Shown here piece by piece: positions 21,659-32,306 of a DNA stretch of 64,000 nt (its first letter is position 1; every line of letters starts with the position of its first letter). The notes under the pieces were generated by a model that saw only the letters and a program-made list of their open reading frames with translations, made no database searches and was not told the DNA's origin. Source of the DNA: Agrostemma githago (lineage: Eukaryota > Streptophyta > Magnoliopsida > Caryophyllales > Caryophyllaceae); contig OY288257.1 in the NCBI GenBank assembly GCA_958450325.1, forward strand, positions 31,204,771 to 31,268,770, given 5' to 3'. A program made the translations under genes and the position numbers.

Positions 21659-21663
21659 ACTGT
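21659..21663 (+). repeat. Target site duplication ACTGT, left copy
   Basis: ACTGT directly precedes the 5' LTR and recurs at 37521-37525 directly after the 3' LTR. Confidence 0.95.
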
Positions 21664-22049
21664 TGTAGACACCCGCATTTTGACTGCCACGTGTCTATGG
21701 TAGTCTCCGAAAAACACCCGATGATGATTGGACGTCAACGTGACTTAGTATACTCGGATTTGGGCTCGGAATTCATAATATCCGACATGGACTTTTTAGC
21801 GGAGTAAAATCTCACAAAACAGACCTCAAATTCAGGCCCAGCGGATCGTTCCGAGTCAAATAAGACTAATTTGGGCCAAAACCGACACCAAAAATATTTC
21901 CCGTCCTTTCCCGACCGGGTCAAAACCCGGTCAAAGGCAAAACCGTCTCAAAAACCGGCTGAGTTCAAGTGAGCGCACAAATTTGAATTCGAAAATGAAG
22001 TCAAAACAAGCAAGATATTCTTGCCTTATTTATCTCAACCTTCGTTGAT

Positions 22050-22160
22050 CCACTCGATCGAGTGGATTGCCCACTCGGTCGAGTGGAGCGTCCCCAACCG
22101 GATCAGACCCGCCCATTTAGGCACTCGATCGAGTGCACTAGGGCCACTCGATCGAGTGTC
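22050..22160 (+). promoter_or_regulatory. Four palindromes upstream of the LTR TATA box
   Basis: CACTCGATCGAGTG-type sites near 22051, 22072, 22121 and 22145, ending about 25 bp before the TATA box. They could bind a dimeric transcription factor; this is inference. Confidence 0.6.
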
Positions 22161-22181
22161 CCTAGGTCGTGGCAAAATGCC

Positions 22182-22189
22182 TATAAATA
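22182..22189 (+). promoter_or_regulatory. LTR TATA box
   Basis: TATAAATA, conserved at the equivalent place in the left LTR (6793), in the 3' LTR (35455) and, as TATATAA, in the solo LTR (about 40722). Predicts transcription start near 22215. Confidence 0.7.
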
Positions 22190-23100
22190 CCGACATCCCC
22201 CATGCATTTTCACAACTTTTTACAACCTTTTTTCTTCAGAAATTACACAACACTTTCACCCTACATCCACCCTACTTCAACCCTACACTCCATACATTGC
22301 AAACCCTAAGCAAAACACACCATTTCCGAGCCTCTATACCTCGGAAATCGACACACACACACATACACATCCATATACACCATAACTCACATACGTACTC
22401 GATACTCCTTAGCATTGTCGCTGTTCACGAGCCTATTTCCGAGTCCTATACTAGCATGTATGTTGAGGGTGTCTTAAACCTCGTTCTAATCTCTTTTATC
22501 TCGCTTTATTTCCATTTATTCATCATATTTTTTCGTGTTATAATCGTAATTGTCACAACGTTAACACTAGCACTTTTTTTTGCATCTTTTACATTTTCGT
22601 TTTATATCATTTTATCTTCATTATATTATTAATACCGTGTATATTTAAAACTAGTATCAAATTTCGGTTTAAAATCCATTTGACTACGATGTTTGCCTTA
22701 GATCCGTTTAATCCCTTTACGAGCAACGACGGAGGTGGAGCCCTTTCGAGGAGCCCCGCCCCAATGTACTCAAGGGCGTAACGCGATCGCAAACGGTTGT
22801 AGTTGAACGAATTTCATTCCATTTCCATAATTGGTACGAGACCTGTTGACACGAACACCGACATCACGTAACCCGAAAGGGTTAGTTTCGATGTCGTGAC
22901 GTAGAGGGATGCATCTCGTTACTAATTCTAAAGTTTCGTAATCTAAACGCAAGCGTTTTTATAAAACCTCCGGTGACGGTATTATAATCGTTCTTACACG
23001 ATTATAGTACCGGAGGCCGAGTCGAATACAAATCATGCGATATCGGCCGACCATCGATTTCAAGTCATAAAATCGAGCAAATCACTACTCGTACAGGGGG

Positions 23101-23281
23101 CACTCGACCGAGTGCCATAGGCCACTCGATCGAGTTGCACCCCAAAAACAGGGCAGTAGCCCCATTAATGATGCACTCGACCGAGTGCCATAAGGCACTC
23201 GATCGAGTAACCCCCCAAAATATGGGCAGTAGCCACGTTAATGGCGCACTCGGTCGAGTCAATCAATGACTCGGTCGAGTG
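23101..23281 (+). repeat. Paired-palindrome module: three 73-bp units
   Basis: Units start at 23101, 23174 and 23247. Each has two palindromes offset by 22, 22 and 21 bp; the first two units contain a GGGCAGTAGCC linker. It lies in the transcribed leader part of the LTR. Identical geometry occurs at 33263-33443. Confidence 0.9.
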
Positions 23282-24249
23282 GGTCTGGCAACTCAGAAAC
23301 CCGAGGGCTTGGACACATATTCCGAGCCCCGTCCTTATCAACTTTAGACCATTGACCGACCCTTCATCATTTTTCAAAACGCTACACATGTCACGACACG
23401 TAGAACGACTTTGACCACTTTGACGTGATAAGTCGGGACAAGACTACGGAATGTGAGACTAGGCTAGTAATACGCCACAATCTCATATTTCCGTCCTTCG
23501 CTTCATACGTAACATAATACGTATTTAAGCGGGGTAGTCCATCTACATATTTCGCGGTCTAGCTTTCATACGGGTCCTTTTTTTATCTTTACATTATTTT
23601 GTTTATGTCGTATTGTGAAATCCGGGTTGTATTTCCGCCCGTGTAGCTTGTACGCTTTTTACTTCCTTTTTCGAGCTTTATTTATTATTTGCTTTTATGC
23701 TTTATAAATGAACCTCGCATGCTAACTCAACTCGACCATAATTAGATGCATTAAATGACGTAGTTAACGCAAAATTCGCATGTTTATACAAAACGCTGTT
23801 TGCATATCATTTCGTTATTTTACTAGCGCGCGTATCATGAACACGAACGATGTCTTAGTAGAGGCCGCCATGTGCGGGCGGGGTTGGGTGTCCTTCGTGG
23901 GCTTCCCAACACGTACCCTCACCCCTTACTCAGAACCTTTGGTTTCCGGATGTCCGAAACCCTTGGCGAACGAGAGTCATTCTTTACACGATTACCGGTG
24001 TAGATGGTATCGGTATCGCAATGCAAAGGGACGAGCCCCGTAAACTCTGAAATCGGAGTGGGCTTACTTTGTGTATAGCCCATGACGACATAGAGTGGGC
24101 TCGTATGGTTCCGAATAACCACAAAATTCGGTGGCGACTCCATTTTGACTTAAATTTCGAACCCGAGAACAATCTTACCACGAGATTCATTCGCCTACCC
24201 AAACCCGCGCTTCGCCGCGTCGGGGTGGACCTACGTCATGTCCACAATT

Positions 24250-24268
24250 TGGCGACTCCGCTGGGGAT
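24250..24268 (+). other. Primer binding site for tRNA-Arg(ACG)
   Basis: TGGCGACTCCGCTGGGGAT starts three bases after the LTR and is complementary to the 3' end, including CCA, of plant tRNA-Arg(ACG) as I know it. tRNA-Arg priming is typical of Ogre/Tat elements. Confidence 0.8.
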
Positions 24269-25494
24269 ACCTGATGTACCACATGTCATCATGGTTCCTA
24301 GGGTGAGACTCGAAGAGAAATCGTTCGTAGATTAGTGTGCGCGCGTTAGTCTAATGATTCATGCATAACCCATTTTTGCCCGGGCCGGTTACTTGTGACC
24401 GACGTCCCACTATACCGCGGTGCATTCCTACATGGGTGCGCTAAAAACATCGATGGTGGAACTCGTCTCGGTTTTGCGGCATGTCCTAAGACCAACTCGG
24501 CTTAGGGAGTCCGTCCATCACATGAGAAAGCCATCGTTGTTGGTATAGACCCTATTTTGACCGACCGAGACTTAGTGTAAAGCATACATAAGCGTCGTTA
24601 TAATGCTTGTTTGACTACGTGCTACTTGGTTTCCGTGTCAAATTTTCAAAAAACCGTCATTTCAAATTTGCATCTTTCCAAAAATACCCACCTTTCAAAA
24701 AACCCCGAAATGCTGTCCATTTCGGGACCCGTCATTCTAAAACGCCCATTTTGAAAAACCCGAAATGCTGCCCGTTTCGGGACTCACCTTTTCAAAATAC
24801 CCAATTTTCAAAACTCGGAATGCCGCCGAAATTTAGGATCAACGATTTGACTCAAAATATCCTTTTCTGTAGTCGGCATGCTGTCCGTTTTAATTCTCGA
24901 ATTTCCACCCCCATCACCTTGATTTTCGGAATTTTCCTTTTCAAAATTCTAATCTCGGTTTTCGAAATTTCGTTTTCGGTTTTCAACAATTTCGGAAATT
25001 CGTTCATTTTGCATTCAAACCTCAACTTTCAACTTTCCTAAAATAAACCTTCCTATTATAGGACCTACCGCCTATCCGTGTGTCGGGTCTTTGCATAAGT
25101 ACGTAGAGGGTTTATAGCGTCGAAACTCCGTCGATCTTATATCACGAGTTTCCCCCTTTCCCAAGTCCGCCTTATCTGTCAAGGCACGACCAACCCGCGT
25201 AGGGCATACCCCTACAAAGGAAAGTCCGTCCATACACTCGAGTCAAAAGTCTGGGGAGCAATCTCACGTGGACCTTCCTTCGAACGGGACTAGGCCCACA
25301 AAGCCGAAATCCTAAGGAAGTCATACCACCCACGAGTCATCCGTCTAGATGTCTTTCTCGAGTCTTTTCCGCTCAGTCCTTTCTTTCTGGGTCGCTCGGG
25401 ATGTGCTGTTTCCTTTGATTCCAAGACTGGGTTCGGTTTCTGATTACGTGGTGTTCTTACAGAGAGGCCACCATCAACCAGACACACTCGCAGG
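24269..25494 (+). other. Untranslated leader of the Retand-type element
   Basis: No long frame. Contains repeated TTTCAAAA-type words and CCCGAAATGCTG motifs (24690-24790). Matches window positions 1-699 and 2273-2340 of the left element. No extra 5' ORF, unlike some Ogre elements, is seen. Confidence 0.75.
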
Positions 25495-28400
25495 ATGGAA
25501 ACTGCCTTAGCTGAACTGAAAGCCTCCGTTGATTCCATGATCGAGAAGCAGGCCGACATCGATGCCCAACTGAATGAAATGAGGGCTGGGCAAGTTGCTA
25601 TCGTCACTCGATTGGCTTCGGTGGAGCACAGGACTCCTACTACCGGAACTACCGGACCTTTAGCTGAACTGGTTAGCTCGGTTCGCCGACTAGAAGAACA
25701 AGTTCATTTAACTGGGAATAACAACATTCACCGGGAAAACAGTCGGGAGTATAACCCGCTAAGTGACAGGCTGCCTGCAAACCTGAACCTCACCGGTTTG
25801 CCTATGTTCGAAGGGACTGAAGACCCGTTACTACATGTACGGGCCTTCAAGGAGTTCATGGCCATCAAAGGGGTGGACTCCACCATGTTCAAGAACCTCT
25901 TTGTTGCGTCTCTTGAAAAGCACCCTCGGGCCTGGTACTACAGGCTAGACCCGAAGAAATACCCTACATGGGATGATGTGGCCACCGAGTTCGCTCGGAA
26001 CTACGCTGACAACACCGAGATCCAAACCACAATGAGATCTCTGGAGGTTATGGCCCAAGAGCCGAAAGAAGGTTTTACCAAATACCTTCAACGATGGAGG
26101 GCCGAGAGCGTGAAACTGGTCGATAAGCCCAGTGAAAAGACTTTAGTGGAGGCCTTTGTTAAGAACCTCCTCCCATCCTACCGGGTTCACCTCCGATATG
26201 CTGTCATACCCAACTTCACCACCCTCACTGAAATGGGTATGAGGATCGAAGATGACTTGAGACTGGAAGGCCTCACCAAGGCCGCTGCTAAGGGTTACCA
26301 AGGGGCTTCTTCCTCCACAACCAAGCCTCAAGCTGCAACCCGCAGTATTTTCGACGCGGTTAATCTACTAGATGCCCCGTCCAAGAGAAACACCCCACCT
26401 CGGGTTTTCACTGATATAGGTACGACCTATACTTATGCCTTACAAAGGCTGTCCTCGAAAGGCCTAATCCAACCGATAGGCCCAACTCCCGAAGTTCCGG
26501 TTGAGCGACGCTCCAAGAACTACAATGCTCAACCCTATTGTCAATACCACCGAGGCAATGGGCATGACACCGAGAAGTGCTGGAAGCTGAAGCACTTGAT
26601 TCAAGACCTGATCGAAAGCGGTAAAATCCCGCTGCCCGGAGATAAGCCCAGTAACAAGGAGAATCCTTTCAGCTCCCACGCCATCTTTACCGGGGAGGTG
26701 ATTGATTGCTCCCACCTTATCTCCCCATTTATCCCGCAAGTGAACGGGATCTGGTTCGACGACGAGGAAGACGTCTACCTCGCCAAAGGGGAAGCTGTCC
26801 CCATTACCGCCGAGGAGATTCGAAAGACTAAATCTCGAGTCTTAACCAGTAACCACCTTGGTCGTCCCTTTCAAGCCACTAGCTCTAGGGACACCCCTAT
26901 CCCGACAACCGTCATTACGGAAGTCGCCTCTGAAGAGCCAACTGCTGAAACGGCTCTTGTGAAACAGTTGAAGAAAACCCGAGTTGACCTCACTATATGG
27001 CAACTTCTGGTTAGTTCTCAAGAACATCGGGAAGCACTTACAAAGGCTCTCGATCAAATCAAGGTTGACTCTCTGGCTACCCCCGCTGAGATGGTAGCCA
27101 CGATTTTGCCCCACCTGAAGGGCAAAGCTAAGGAAGAAGGACCGGTAATCACTTTCTCCGAGGCCGACCTACCACCATTCGGGGCCACCCATAATCTGGC
27201 CCTATACATCACGGTGGTCTGCCGAGGAAAATACCTTCCCATGACCCTAGTTGATGACGGGTCTGCTGTGAACGTCCTTCCTCTAAGGACCGCAAAAGCC
27301 CTCGGCATTACCGAGGCTGACTATGTTCCGACTGCTCAGACCATCCAAGCCTTCGATGGGAGCCCGAAGTCGGTAGCTGGGGCCGTCAAACTGACCATCA
27401 TCACTGGCCCGATAGAGAAGGAGCTCGAGTTTCAGGTGATTGATGTCACCTCATCCTTCAACTTGCTCCTAGGTAGGCCTTGGATCCACGCGGTCAAGGC
27501 GGTATCCTCCACCCTCCACCGAAAGATTAAGATGCCTCTGCTTAACGATATCATCACTTTAGAGGCAACACCAATGACTGTGGCTAGCTGTAACGCCACG
27601 GAGCGCACGAACCTCTGGGGGTTCGATTTTGTGGGGATGATCGAGGAAGAGTACCTCTTTAGGCCTTACTTCACTACGAGTATCGACATGATGCTCCAAA
27701 ACCTAGGGTACTTTCCGGGGGCTACCTCTCGACCCGATCTTCCAGCTGGGAAGATCATCGAGGTTCTCAAAGACGAAGAATCTCACTTTGGTCTCGGTTA
27801 TGATATCACCCCCGACAATGTTGTCCGAGCAGGGATCGAAAAGGCCTGCAACATCCTTAAGGGTATCTACTTGAGCCCTTATAGCCCACGGTTGGCTGAC
27901 TACTTCGTCACACCGGTGTTTGGGGCTGTTCAGGTTGGTCTATACCAACCCAATGCTATGCAGCTCGGGACCCACATGGCCCGGGACTGCAACTACATTC
28001 CGGATGATGTGTTCGCCCTCATCCAATCCAACGGAGCTGAAGATGCTGAGCCCGCTCTAGGGCTACTATTTAGGGAAGACACCATAGCCCCAACTCCAAA
28101 GGAAGACCTGGTCAACCTGATTCTCCGCAGCAACAGGTTTGACCCGACCAAGCTGATCTCGGATGTTGGTTCCGAGACGGGTAACAGAGCCTGGAGGAAG
28201 ACTGTCAAGTGGACTGACAGTCAGGGAAGGATCTACAAGCTGGTCACCGGAGAGGGAGACATGCCTGAGTCTGAGTCTGAGTCCGAGTCTGAGTCGGAGT
28301 CTGAGTCAGAGTCTGAGGTCGAGTCTAGGGAAGTCGGTGCTAGAGTCACTCCTGTAACCCCCCTCCCTTTTATTATTCCTGCTGCTGGCACTTCGGGGTC

Positions 28401-31400
28401 TGTCCCGAGTGCCCTACCTATCCCGCCACTGACCAATGATCAGATGGCTGCTCTCTTTGAGCTGTTCTCCAAATTTTCAATCAATAATAACAACCGTTCT
28501 GCTTACGACTTGTCTCTTTCAAATTCTGCTTTTAAAAATGTTTTATGTTATGACATTGAGAAATCAGACGAACAGGTACCCTTACCTCCGCATTTGATCG
28601 AGCAACTAGAGCAAAGGGAGTCCCGGAACCCGGTAATCGAAGAAACCGAGTCCATAAATGTGGGAACAACCTTAGAACCTCAAACACTTAAGATAGGGTT
28701 ATCCTTAAATCCCGAGGAGAAACAACAATTCATAAGCCTCCTCCAAGAGTTCAAAGATGTCTTCGCGTGGTCCTACAAGGACATGCCGGGGATAGACCGG
28801 GAAATAGCCGAGCACCACATACCAATCAAAGACGGGTGCAAACCGGTCAAACAAAAGCTTCGTCGGATGAGGCCCGAATGGTCTCTCAAGGTAAAAGAAG
28901 AAGTCGACAAACAATTCAAAGCCGGCTTCATACAAGTGTCCGAGTATCCGGACTGGGTGGCAAACATCGTGCCGGTTCCTAAAAAGGACGGTAAGGTGCG
29001 GGTATGTGTAGATTTTCGGGATCTTAACAAGGCGAGTCCGAAAGATGATTTTCCGTTACCACACATCGACATACTGGTGGATAATACGGCCGATCATGCC
29101 CTTCTATCATTCATGGACGGGTATGCCTGGTATAATCAAATCAAGATGGCGGAAGAAGACATGAGTAAGACTACCTTCACCACACCTTGGGGTACTTACT
29201 GCTATACCGTTATGCCTTTCGGTCTCATTAATGTCGGGGCCACATATCAAAGAACTGCTACCACTTTACTACACGACATGATGCATAAAGAGGTAGAAGT
29301 TTACGTAGACGACATGATCGTCAAATCCAAAGAACGGGACGGTCACATCACCGCCCTAAGAAAATTCTTCACCCGATTGCGCAGATATAACATGAGGTTA
29401 AACCCTCAAAAGTGCAGTTTCGGGGTAACATCAGGCAAATTACTGGGTCATATCGTTAGCCAACGAGGTATCGAAGTCGATCCAGCTAAAATCAAAGCCA
29501 TTACCGAGATGCAACCTCCTAAAACCGAAAAAGAAATAAGGGGATTCCTCGGGAAAGTCCAGTACATCAGTCGGTTCATTTCCAAATTAACCATGGTGTG
29601 TGAACCAATTTTCAAGAAGCTGAAAGTAGGAGAACGGGTACTATGGGATGACAAGTGCCAAACCGCTTTCGACAAGATCAAAGAAATTCTGTCTGCTCCG
29701 CCAGTCTTAATGCCACCTCAACCCGGTTTGCCTCTGTCGTTATATCTAACGACGACCGAGACAGCCATGGGGGCTATGCTGGCTCAGACAGTTGACTCCG
29801 AAGAAAGAGCCATTTACTACATCAGCAAAAAGTTTTTGGAGTATGAGTGCAAATATACCATGCTCGAAAAGACGTGTTTGGCTCTAGTCTGGGCTACCAA
29901 GAAACTCCGACATTATATGCTCAGTTATGAGATCCATGTGCTATCCAAGATGGATCCCATCAAATACATCTTCGAAAAGCTCGTTCTCAACGGCCGAATC
30001 TCTAGATGGACTCTAATGCTGGCAGAGTTCGACTTAAAGTTTGTACCGTTAAAGGCTATTAAAGGTCGAGTAGTAGCTGAATTTCTCGCCGATAGCCCGA
30101 TAACCGAAGAAGGACACACCGACACTTGGTCCTTCCCAGACGAAGATATTTTCCATACTGATATTGAAACATGGGATTTATACTTCGACGGTGCATCTAA
30201 TTTTCGAGGGTTCGGAGTCGGGATCCTCCTGATTTCACCAAAAGGGGAACATACTCCCGTCTCCATCAAACTGGACTTTGATGTTACTAATAATGCAGCA
30301 GAGTATGAAGCATGCATTTACGGGCTACAAGCCGCCGCCAATCTGGGGATCACAAATCTCCGGGTACATGGTGATTCATCCTTGGTTATTAACCAAGCAC
30401 TTCAAAAATGGAAAACTCGAAATGCTAATCTCGTGGCCTACCAGGCACGAGTACGGGATCTCGAGAAACAATTCCAAAAGGTAGAATACATATATCTGCC
30501 CCGGGAAGAAAATCAGTTCGCAGATGCACTCTCAAAATTGGCATCTTTACTGAATATTCCCGACCACGTGACTAGTATGCCGATTTGCGTCGAACGACGG
30601 TCCGAGCCAGCATACATCTACGACATCGAAGACATTGAGTTAACCGATCCCGACCCGTGGTACCAAGCCGTGTTAACGTACCTAACGAATGGAGAATATC
30701 CTCCCGGGACGGAAGGTCGAGCCAAGAAAGCCTTACGGAGGCTAGCCACCCAGTTCATCCGCACCGACGACGGACAACTGTATAAAAAGACGGCACAGGG
30801 GGCTCTTCTCCTTTGTGTTGACAAATACAAGGCTGAAAAGGTTATGGCCGAAGTACATGACGGTGAAAACGGCCCACATATGAATGCCCACATGCTGGTC
30901 CGGAAAATTATGAGGCTAGGTTATTACTGGAATACCATGGAAGCCGATTGCCGGTCGTATGTCAAACATTGTCATAACTGTCAAATCTTTGGCAATGTAC
31001 AACATATGCCGTCATCACTACTCTATACCATGACGTCACCCTGGTCGTTCTCAACGTGGGGTATCGACATAATCGGGAAAATAAACCCCTCGGGTACCGG
31101 TGGGCATTGCTTCATTTTGGTAGCTATCGACTACTTCACCAAATGGGTCGAAGCTGAATCATATCGCATTCTCACTGCCAAGCATGTCGCCAAGTTTATT
31201 CAAAACAAGATAATATGTCGATATGGGATTCCCGCTGAATTTATCAGTGATCACGGGACTCATTTTCAAGTCGAGACTGCGGCCCTACTGACCAAATATA
31301 AAATCCAAAGGCATACTTCCTCGCCTTACCGTCCCCAAACAAATGAAGCAGTAGAGGCGGCTAATAAAACAATTGTCACCATACTTAAAAAGAAGGCTGA

Positions 31401-31929
31401 CAATTACCGGGACTGGCCCGACAAAATACCTTTTGCCCTATGGGGATATCGAACGTCAATTCGCACCGCAACCGGGGCAACACCATATTACTTAACCTAC
31501 GGGATGGAGGCAGTCCAACCAGTCGAGCTGGAGGTACCGTCCCTCAGAATCCTGCTAGAAAGTCAAGTACCCGAAGCTGACTGGGTTCGAGCACGATATG
31601 ACTCGTTGGTTTTACTAGACGAACGACGGTCTCGTGCCCTCAATAATATCCAAATCTACCAGAAGAGGATCCAACGGGCCTTCAACAAGAGGGTAAGGCC
31701 CAGGCACATCAGGGAGGGCGATCTAGTCCTTAAGTCTATTCGGGCTCTACTACCGGTTGACCCAAGGGGAAAATTCAAACCCAATTGGGCTGGGCCATAT
31801 CTGGTGAAGAAGATCCTATCGGGGGGAGCAGTGATGCTAACGGACCTGGACGGGAACGAGTTTGTCAACCCAACCAACCTGGACCAGCTGAAGCGTTACT
31901 ACCCTAAGCCCATTTCTCAATGTCATTAG
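25495..31929 (+). CDS. Gag-Pol polyprotein of the Retand-type element
   Basis: A single uninterrupted 2144-residue frame. Domains in order: N-terminal coiled coil (about 1-60); retrotransposon Gag (about 103-245); zinc-knuckle-like C-x2-H-x3-GH-x4-C at 345-360; aspartic protease with VDDGSAVNVLP at 586-596 (DDGS in place of the more usual DTG or DGGS); an acidic Glu-Ser repeat at 925-945; reverse transcriptase (about 1130-1310, MPFGLINVGATYQR, YVDD at 1270-1273); RNase H (about 1415-1500); archaeal-type RNase H (1560-1690) with D1565, E1603, D1627 and D1677; integrase with HHCC finger (C1826, C1829) and D1858, D1919, E1954; C-terminal region ending NPTNLDQLKRYYP. Makes particle protein and copies and inserts the element. 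All key catalytic residues of RT, second RNase H and integrase are present, so it may be competent. Start chosen as the first ATG, just after a stop-rich leader. Confidence 0.95.
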   Translation: METALAELKASVDSMIEKQADIDAQLNEMRAGQVAIVTRLASVEHRTPTTGTTGPLAELVSSVRRLEEQVHLTGNNNIHRENSREYNPLSDRLPANLNLTGLPMFEGTEDPLLHVRAFKEFMAIKGVDSTMFKNLFVASLEKHPRAWYYRLDPKKYPTWDDVATEFARNYADNTEIQTTMRSLEVMAQEPKEGFTKYLQRWRAESVKLVDKPSEKTLVEAFVKNLLPSYRVHLRYAVIPNFTTLTEMGMRIEDDLRLEGLTKAAAKGYQGASSSTTKPQAATRSIFDAVNLLDAPSKRNTPPRVFTDIGTTYTYALQRLSSKGLIQPIGPTPEVPVERRSKNYNAQPYCQYHRGNGHDTEKCWKLKHLIQDLIESGKIPLPGDKPSNKENPFSSHAIFTGEVIDCSHLISPFIPQVNGIWFDDEEDVYLAKGEAVPITAEEIRKTKSRVLTSNHLGRPFQATSSRDTPIPTTVITEVASEEPTAETALVKQLKKTRVDLTIWQLLVSSQEHREALTKALDQIKVDSLATPAEMVATILPHLKGKAKEEGPVITFSEADLPPFGATHNLALYITVVCRGKYLPMTLVDDGSAVNVLPLRTAKALGITEADYVPTAQTIQAFDGSPKSVAGAVKLTIITGPIEKELEFQVIDVTSSFNLLLGRPWIHAVKAVSSTLHRKIKMPLLNDIITLEATPMTVASCNATERTNLWGFDFVGMIEEEYLFRPYFTTSIDMMLQNLGYFPGATSRPDLPAGKIIEVLKDEESHFGLGYDITPDNVVRAGIEKACNILKGIYLSPYSPRLADYFVTPVFGAVQVGLYQPNAMQLGTHMARDCNYIPDDVFALIQSNGAEDAEPALGLLFREDTIAPTPKEDLVNLILRSNRFDPTKLISDVGSETGNRAWRKTVKWTDSQGRIYKLVTGEGDMPESESESESESESESESEVESREVGARVTPVTPLPFIIPAAGTSGSVPSALPIPPLTNDQMAALFELFSKFSINNNNRSAYDLSLSNSAFKNVLCYDIEKSDEQVPLPPHLIEQLEQRESRNPVIEETESINVGTTLEPQTLKIGLSLNPEEKQQFISLLQEFKDVFAWSYKDMPGIDREIAEHHIPIKDGCKPVKQKLRRMRPEWSLKVKEEVDKQFKAGFIQVSEYPDWVANIVPVPKKDGKVRVCVDFRDLNKASPKDDFPLPHIDILVDNTADHALLSFMDGYAWYNQIKMAEEDMSKTTFTTPWGTYCYTVMPFGLINVGATYQRTATTLLHDMMHKEVEVYVDDMIVKSKERDGHITALRKFFTRLRRYNMRLNPQKCSFGVTSGKLLGHIVSQRGIEVDPAKIKAITEMQPPKTEKEIRGFLGKVQYISRFISKLTMVCEPIFKKLKVGERVLWDDKCQTAFDKIKEILSAPPVLMPPQPGLPLSLYLTTTETAMGAMLAQTVDSEERAIYYISKKFLEYECKYTMLEKTCLALVWATKKLRHYMLSYEIHVLSKMDPIKYIFEKLVLNGRISRWTLMLAEFDLKFVPLKAIKGRVVAEFLADSPITEEGHTDTWSFPDEDIFHTDIETWDLYFDGASNFRGFGVGILLISPKGEHTPVSIKLDFDVTNNAAEYEACIYGLQAAANLGITNLRVHGDSSLVINQALQKWKTRNANLVAYQARVRDLEKQFQKVEYIYLPREENQFADALSKLASLLNIPDHVTSMPICVERRSEPAYIYDIEDIELTDPDPWYQAVLTYLTNGEYPPGTEGRAKKALRRLATQFIRTDDGQLYKKTAQGALLLCVDKYKAEKVMAEVHDGENGPHMNAHMLVRKIMRLGYYWNTMEADCRSYVKHCHNCQIFGNVQHMPSSLLYTMTSPWSFSTWGIDIIGKINPSGTGGHCFILVAIDYFTKWVEAESYRILTAKHVAKFIQNKIICRYGIPAEFISDHGTHFQVETAALLTKYKIQRHTSSPYRPQTNEAVEAANKTIVTILKKKADNYRDWPDKIPFALWGYRTSIRTATGATPYYLTYGMEAVQPVELEVPSLRILLESQVPEADWVRARYDSLVLLDERRSRALNNIQIYQKRIQRAFNKRVRPRHIREGDLVLKSIRALLPVDPRGKFKPNWAGPYLVKKILSGGAVMLTDLDGNEFVNPTNLDQLKRYYPKPISQCH

Positions 31930-32306
31930 CAAATTTTATCAAAATCATTTTTTACAAAAAGCAAGTCAATGAGCTAGAATTACTTATTCTACTGTCATAA
32001 ACATCTTGAACCAATAGTCTTGGTGTAATTCGAGATTGCAAATTTCCTATGCCTGAACTACGTTTGGTTTGATTCTGCTAATCGCGGATACGTAGGCAAC
32101 CCCTCAAAAGGGCACAACCAATGCAATCAAGAAAAGACAGGAGCGGTTTAATAATAAACTTCTTTTATTAATTCAAAAAAAAATATATCCCGATGAACTC
32201 GGAAATTACAAAGTGCAGGAATTCAAAAAAAATATATACAAAAAAAAGGGCACACAATAAAAATAATAATAATACTTAAATAATAATAAATCTAAGGACT
32301 CGGCAT
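31930..32306. other. Spacer between convergent pol and antisense gene
   Basis: Non-coding. Contains GGATACGTAGGCAACCC, shared with the left element at about 4990, and A-rich runs near 32220-32300 that may serve 3'-end formation. Confidence 0.6.

Larger units (their letters stand above)
21664..24246 (+). repeat. 5' LTR of the complete Retand-type element
   Basis: TGTAGACACC...ATGTCCACA, 2583 bp. U3 is short (about 0.5 kb to the TATA box at 22182), so the R-U5 part is about 2 kb. It contains ten palindromes of the CACTCG-AT/GT/AC-CGAGTG type: four in U3 (22050-22160) and six in R-U5 (23101-23281). Confidence 0.95.

Noticed and set aside
22021..22632. 203-residue plus-strand frame in the Retand LTR, and its copy in the 3' LTR
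   Set aside because: Overlaps the U3 palindromes and TATA box and has low-complexity content; repeated in the other LTR simply because the DNA is.
22050..23281. Regularly spaced palindromic repeats that resemble a CRISPR array
   Set aside because: Plant LTR context, spacers are homologous to each other rather than unique, and no cas genes; it is a retrotransposon module.
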